Source: Microbacterium hatanonis (lineage in GTDB: Bacteria > Actinomycetota > Actinomycetes > Actinomycetales > Microbacteriaceae). Taken from it: a stretch of 64,000 nt of DNA. Location of the stretch: contig NZ_VRSV01000002.1 in assembly GCF_008017415.1 (NCBI RefSeq), positions 186,001 to 250,000 on the forward strand, read 5' to 3'. Under the pieces are notes generated by a model that searched no databases, was not told where the DNA came from, and saw only the letters and a program-made list of their open reading frames with translations. The position numbers and the translations under genes are program-made. Shown here one piece after another: positions 60,801 through 64,000 of this stretch (its first letter is position 1; every line of letters begins with the position of its first letter).

Positions 60801-63800
60801 GTAGGTGCCCGGCGTCTCGTAGATGAACTGCTGCTCACCCTCGCCCGGCGCGAAGCCGTCACCCGTGCCCTGGTCCCACTGCAGGGTCACCGGGCCTCCC
60901 TCGGGGTCGGTCGCCGCTGCCGTCGCGTTCACGACGAGCGGCGCTGCGCCCGATCGCGTGTCGACGTTCAGGGTGACGACAGGGAGTCCGTTGCTCTCCA
61001 CGCCGTCGCCGAGCCAGTCGAAGTAGTTCACGTTGACGCCGCCCGAGATCAGGACGAAGTACAGCGTGCCGGTCTCCTGGGGAAGGTCGCCCAGCTCGGC
61101 GTCGAAGTACTGGTAGGTCTGCCAGGCTCCGGTCGCGGTGAAGTCGATCGTGCCGATCTCCGGCCCGGTCGGCGAATCCCAGCGCATCGAGATGGAGCCG
61201 CCCGCGTCGGGCGAGGCGAGACGGGCGCGCAGCCCGTCGATGCCGGTGAAGTTGATCGGCTCGTACGACCACCAGTCGCCGGGCTCGACGTACGACAGGT
61301 TCGATCCGCCGCCCGCGTCGCCCGTGGTCTCGGTCTGCACTCCACCGGGTCCGTCGACGTTCCCGGTCGCGGTGAAGAACTCGGCCTCGAAGTGCTTCGG
61401 GTTCAGGATGTTGGTGCCGTAGCCGGTGAGGGGCACGCCCGCGGCTCCGCCGTCGTCGGTGTAGCGCACGTCGACCACCCAGAAGATGTTCGAGGTGATG
61501 CCGTGCCCGCCGTCGCGGCCGGTGGGGATGCTGCCCGAGCAGCCGCTCAGCTCACCCCACGGGTGCTGGTGCGAGTCGTGGCCGAGGGCGGGGAGCACCT
61601 GCACCTTGGCGCAGTCGATCGGCTCCGATGCATCCGGGTCGGTGATGACGACCTCGTACGCGACCTCGTCGCCCCAGTTGAAGAATCCGCCCGACTGCGG
61701 GAAGACGATCTCCACCTTGGGCTCGGCGTTGCCGACGACGAGGTTGATGGTCGCGATCGAGGTGCGTCCGTCCTCGTCGGTCACCGTGAGGGTGGCCGTG
61801 TACTGGCCGACGCCCTCATAGGTGTGCGCCGGATCGGCCTCGCTGGTCTTCGGCGATCCGTCGCCGAAGTCCCACTCGAGGGTGAAGGGCTTGCCCGCCG
61901 GGTGGCGCGTGCCCTCGGAGGAGAAGTTCACCGCGAGGGTGTCGCCGGCGCCGTTGGTGACGTCGGAGCTCGCCCGTGCGAGCGGCGAGGGGTTGGCCTG
62001 CACGTAGTCGATCCGGTAGATGCCCGAGCTGGCGTTGTCGCCGCCGAAGCCCTGGCCCCAGTCGATGACGTAGAGGGCGCCTTCCGGGCCCCACGTCATG
62101 TCCATGGCCCGGTAGAAGCCCTGAGCCGGGTCGAGGATGCCGGGGAGGACGCGGTTCACGTCGACGATCTCGGTGTTGCGCGGCGCATCCGTCGTGTCGG
62201 TGTTCAGCTGCATGCTGAAGACCTGACCGGCGTTCCAGTCTCCGAAGATGGCCTTGTTGTCCCAGTAGGCGGGCCACTTCACGTCGGAGTCGAGCTCGGG
62301 GTCGAACTGGTAGACGGGTCCGCCCATCGGCGCGCCGCTGTAGCCCGAGCCGTTGCCGATCTCCTTGAAGGGGTTGTCGGCGCCGCTCGAACCCCAGTAC
62401 TCGGGCTCGATGACGGGGGGCAGGTTCGTCAGACCGGTGTTGTTCGGGCTGTTGTTGACGAGGTTCTGCGGGTCGAACACGGCGCCGGAGACGCGCGTGC
62501 CGAAGTTGTAGTCGTTGTAGCAGGTGACACCGGCGCAGTACGGCCAGCCGTAGTTGCCGGGCTCGTCGACGATGTTCCACTCGGTGGTCGCGGCGGGGCC
62601 GCGCGACGGGTTCGCGGAGCCGGCGTCGGGGCCGTAGTCGCCCACGAGGACGTTGCCGGTGTACGGGTCGAGACCGATGCGGAACGGGTTGCGGAAGCCC
62701 ATGGCGTAGACCTCGGCGCGCGTCTGGGCGGTGCCCTCGGCGAAGAGGTTGCCCTCGGGGACGGTGTAGGTGCCGTCGTCCTGCGGGGTGATGCGGATGA
62801 TCTTGCCGCGCAGGTCGTTCGTGTTGCCCGCGGTGCCCTGAGCGTCGTAGTCGCTGCGCCCGCTGCGCTCGTCGATCGGCGTGTAGCCGTCGGACTCGAA
62901 CGGGTTGGTGTTGTCTCCGGTGGCGAGGATCAGGTTGCCGTCGAGATCGAACACCATGTCGCCGCCGGCGTGGCAGCAGGTGTTGCGCTGGGTCTTCACC
63001 TTCAGCAGCGCCTTCTCGGACGCCGCGTCGAAGGTCTGGGTGGCGGGGTCGTACGTGAAGCGCGAGATGCGGTTGTGGGGGCCGTCCTCCGGGGTGACGG
63101 TCGCGGGCGCCCAGTACACGTAGAGCCAGTTGTTCGTGGTGAAGTCGGGATCGAGCACGAGGCCGAGCAGACCGTCTTCGTTGCCGAGGGTGACCGGCAG
63201 GTTCAGTGCGGTGCTCACCTGCTGGGTCTCGGGGTCGATGCGCTGGACGCGGCCGTTGCGCTCGGCGTAGAACACCGTGGTGTCGTCGGCCACTTCGAGT
63301 GCCATCGGGTTGCCGGTGTTCGTGTCGAGGGCGACGAGCTCGAAGCTCTCGCTCTGCGTCGCATTGCAGTCGGCGTCTTCGACGCCCGCCGCGGTGCGGA
63401 TGCCGCCGAGGAGGTGCTCGACGAACGCGGCGTCTTCGAACGACTCGTTCGTGTGCCCGCCGCCGGTGTACCAGGCGCGGCCGCCGTCGTAGGTCTGGCA
63501 CCAGGCCAGCGGGTGGTCCACGCCCATGCCGCCGCCGGTGTAGGTCGACTCGTCGAGCGACATGAGCACGTGCACGTCGTCGCGGGGGTTCGTGCGGAAG
63601 TCGTACCACTCGTCGTAGCGCGGCCAGACCTCGGGGAGGTGCGCGGTCGAGGGGTGCGCGTGGTCTTCGACCTTGACCTCCGCGTTCTGCGGTGCGGGGT
63701 GGCCCTGGAAGTAAGCACCGACCAGCTGGTTGTACCAGGGCCAGTCGTACTCGGTGTCGGAGGCCGCGTGCACGCCGGCGTAGCCGCCGCCGGCCTGGAT

Positions 63801-64000
63801 GTAGCGCTCGAACGCCGCCTGCTGGTCGGCGTTGAGCACGTCGCCGGTCGTCGACAGCCAGATGACGACGTCGTAGGCGGCGAGGTTCTCGTCGGTGAAC
63901 GCGGCGGCGTCCTCCGTCGTGTCGACGTCGAAGCCGTTGTCGGCACCGAGCTTCTCGATCGACGCGATCCCCGCGGGGATGGAGTCGTGCCGGAAGCCGG
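57888..64000 (-). CDS. Giant ThuA / sugar-dehydrogenase / CBM6 / wall-anchored protein (N-terminus beyond right edge)
   Basis: 2036 residues are visible and the frame is open to the window edge, where it reads GFRHDSIPAGIASIEKLGA, the start of a ThuA domain. Order, numbered from the edge: ThuA about 1-210; PQQ-type glucose/sorbosone dehydrogenase propeller about 215-670; PKD about 690-760; CBM6 about 870-990; second PKD about 1000-1090; two concanavalin-like (DUF1349-type) domains about 1100-1300 and 1310-1505; Ig/OmpL47-like repeats with twin PTGENGWY motifs about 1515-1850; a TDPG/TGPG linker; sorting signal LPATG near 2000, helix, RRRRGAQD. It is likely a cell-wall-displayed carbohydrate-binding oxidoreductase. 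The linker is coded by 12-bp repeats. The sortase is not in the window. Confidence 0.9.
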   Translation of the reverse strand, partial: GFRHDSIPAGIASIEKLGADNGFDVDTTEDAAAFTDENLAAYDVVIWLSTTGDVLNADQQAAFERYIQAGGGYAGVHAASDTEYDWPWYNQLVGAYFQGHPAPQNAEVKVEDHAHPSTAHLPEVWPRYDEWYDFRTNPRDDVHVLMSLDESTYTGGGMGVDHPLAWCQTYDGGRAWYTGGGHTNESFEDAAFVEHLLGGIRTAAGVEDADCNATQSESFELVALDTNTGNPMALEVADDTTVFYAERNGRVQRIDPETQQVSTALNLPVTLGNEDGLLGLVLDPDFTTNNWLYVYWAPATVTPEDGPHNRISRFTYDPATQTFDAASEKALLKVKTQRNTCCHAGGDMVFDLDGNLILATGDNTNPFESDGYTPIDERSGRSDYDAQGTAGNTNDLRGKIIRITPQDDGTYTVPEGNLFAEGTAQTRAEVYAMGFRNPFRIGLDPYTGNVLVGDYGPDAGSANPSRGPAATTEWNIVDEPGNYGWPYCAGVTCYNDYNFGTRVSGAVFDPQNLVNNSPNNTGLTNLPPVIEPEYWGSSGADNPFKEIGNGSGYSGAPMGGPVYQFDPELDSDVKWPAYWDNKAIFGDWNAGQVFSMQLNTDTTDAPRNTEIVDVNRVLPGILDPAQGFYRAMDMTWGPEGALYVIDWGQGFGGDNASSGIYRIDYVQANPSPLARASSDVTNGAGDTLAVNFSSEGTRHPAGKPFTLEWDFGDGSPKTSEADPAHTYEGVGQYTATLTVTDEDGRTSIATINLVVGNAEPKVEIVFPQSGGFFNWGDEVAYEVVITDPDASEPIDCAKVQVLPALGHDSHQHPWGELSGCSGSIPTGRDGGHGITSNIFWVVDVRYTDDGGAAGVPLTGYGTNILNPKHFEAEFFTATGNVDGPGGVQTETTGDAGGGSNLSYVEPGDWWSYEPINFTGIDGLRARLASPDAGGSISMRWDSPTGPEIGTIDFTATGAWQTYQYFDAELGDLPQETGTLYFVLISGGVNVNYFDWLGDGVESNGLPVVTLNVDTRSGAAPLVVNATAAATDPEGGPVTLQWDQGTGDGFAPGEGEQQFIYETPGTYLLTVRATDEQGAYRDEVVQITVSTPGGETCLSGRSDGFDGDALDTERWNGNVRVNQDLRLENGSLVIPASKTDIYGAGGDTPNIVLQDLPDGAWQATAKVTLPARATYQQAGLLVYGDDDNYAKMVLQARDASAAGRVFQFIREENGTPNEVAASNTSPLGEAFPDTYFVRLTSDGSNLQASYSADGSTYTSMPETKQLAGISNPRIGLAAFSNSGSAPSVIDARFDWFHITPDDTASAATPDDEFDGTSLDACRWTVENPQPEGYRVAGGELQIDTTPNDIYGADTGVPNFVTQAQPDGDWVVETKVDASRLDRAYQQGGLILRADDDNYVKIDILATGSGGENPPRNLEIRSEIGGVVQNPQPNAAAPSNGIVWLRLAKTGTTISGSYSADRTTWTAFAETFENEPAAAGRIGLYALGNSAQGQVSKTAHFDYFRVIDTAAEPISVSAALDPAEPTGENGWYTDAVEVTVTTTGGGESTVYREINVDGAGWVEYTSAVRVTGDGEHTVQFRASAPNQEPVTDEVSFKIDALAPVSTAVVDVVASPRTLTLAATDATSGVESIEYRIGEGAWTGYESVVSLTDEAQTVWHRATDEAGNTSEAVSVEVPAVSDETPVIGLDVTIDPSQPTGENGWYVDEVEVTATGTTTGEEPVSVEYSTDGETFTALGASLVIDDEGTTTLWIRATDGENVSVTEQRVIRIDTVVPTASATVAARTVTLTATDATSGIDRIEYRLTADGAWVSYAEPIVVPGTAAATVAFRAVDAAGNVGADEAAQVAEVIVDPEPQPDPSVVVNPTGVAVGGQVSVTGAHLPADTAVEIWILSDPLRLATVQTSASGTFSVNVTIPAGVDPGVHHIALRIDGVEVARSGELTVTAAPGGGGTDPGTDPGTDPGTDPGTGPGTGPGTGPGTGPGTGTGAGSGSGGGTGGGSLPATGSDAWQLQLPFGAGLLLLGALVYLVTRRRRGAQD
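58050..58160 (-). repeat. 12-bp coding tandem repeat (TDPG/TGPG linker)
   Basis: About eight imperfect 12-base units encode four TDPG then four TGPG tetrapeptides just before the sorting signal. Unit number is likely variable between strains. Confidence 0.85.

Overview
High-GC DNA (about 70% G+C by eye) with dense, mostly GC3-rich genes, short intergenic gaps, many ATGA/GTGA gene overlaps and sortase-type secreted proteins. Gene content and style fit an actinobacterium, most likely family Microbacteriaceae and probably Microbacterium. That assignment is an inference: there is no rRNA or other marker gene in the window. No tRNA, rRNA, CRISPR array, transposase or phage gene was seen, and no gene-free stretch exceeds 300 bases.

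Layout. (1) 1-11903 is a purine (urate/ureide) catabolic region. A tightly coupled leftward operon runs allantoinase, formamidase-like, AtzH-amidase fusion, ureidoglycine aminotransferase, allantoate amidohydrolase. It is followed by a leftward NMT1-type ABC transporter that runs off the left edge. The rightward divergent operon uraD-uraH-urate oxidase completes urate to allantoin. (2) 12005-15727 holds apt, a ferredoxin-reductase-like flavoprotein and a GH13 glucosidase. (3) 15891-23456 is a glycoside locus: a 1685-residue GH78-GH3 fusion, an MFS/GPH-type symporter and a divergent LacI regulator with two operators. (4) 23605-27095 holds an M20 amidohydrolase, map, a small Xre regulator and a VanZ/RDD membrane protein. 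(5) 27155-34955 looks like a mevalonate/HMG catabolic locus: an MHS transporter, a GAF/PucR-type regulator, and an operon of degradative HMG-CoA reductase, HMG-CoA lyase, class III CoA-transferase and a MaoC/HTD2-like hydratase. (6) 34959-36221 is a WS/DGAT gene broken by one in-frame amber codon. (7) 36315-48768 is potassium uptake: a KimA-like permease, two unrelated membrane proteins (DUF2254, Pr6Pr), then kdpFABC with an extra 27-residue membrane peptide in front, and kdpDE. (8) 48990-57799 holds a hypothetical protein with a possible frameshift, an ABC exporter pair, an M1 metallopeptidase, sufS-sufU, a lipoprotein, and a TIR-like gene coupled to a membrane-anchored secreted protein. (9) 57888-64000 is the C-terminal 2036 residues of a giant ThuA/sugar-dehydrogenase/CBM6 wall-anchored protein that runs off the right edge.

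DNA-level signals. At least 14 transcription units begin with a TANNNT -10 hexamer only 6-8 bases before the start codon, implying leaderless mRNAs. Intergenic spaces are filled with long perfect hairpins, many with GTCTCG/CGAGAC arms, forming recognisable families. Two of these repeat types have entered coding sequence, in the amidase N-terminus and in kdpB. The 9-mer GGATGCTGC/GCAGCATCC occurs about 28 times where about one is expected from composition.
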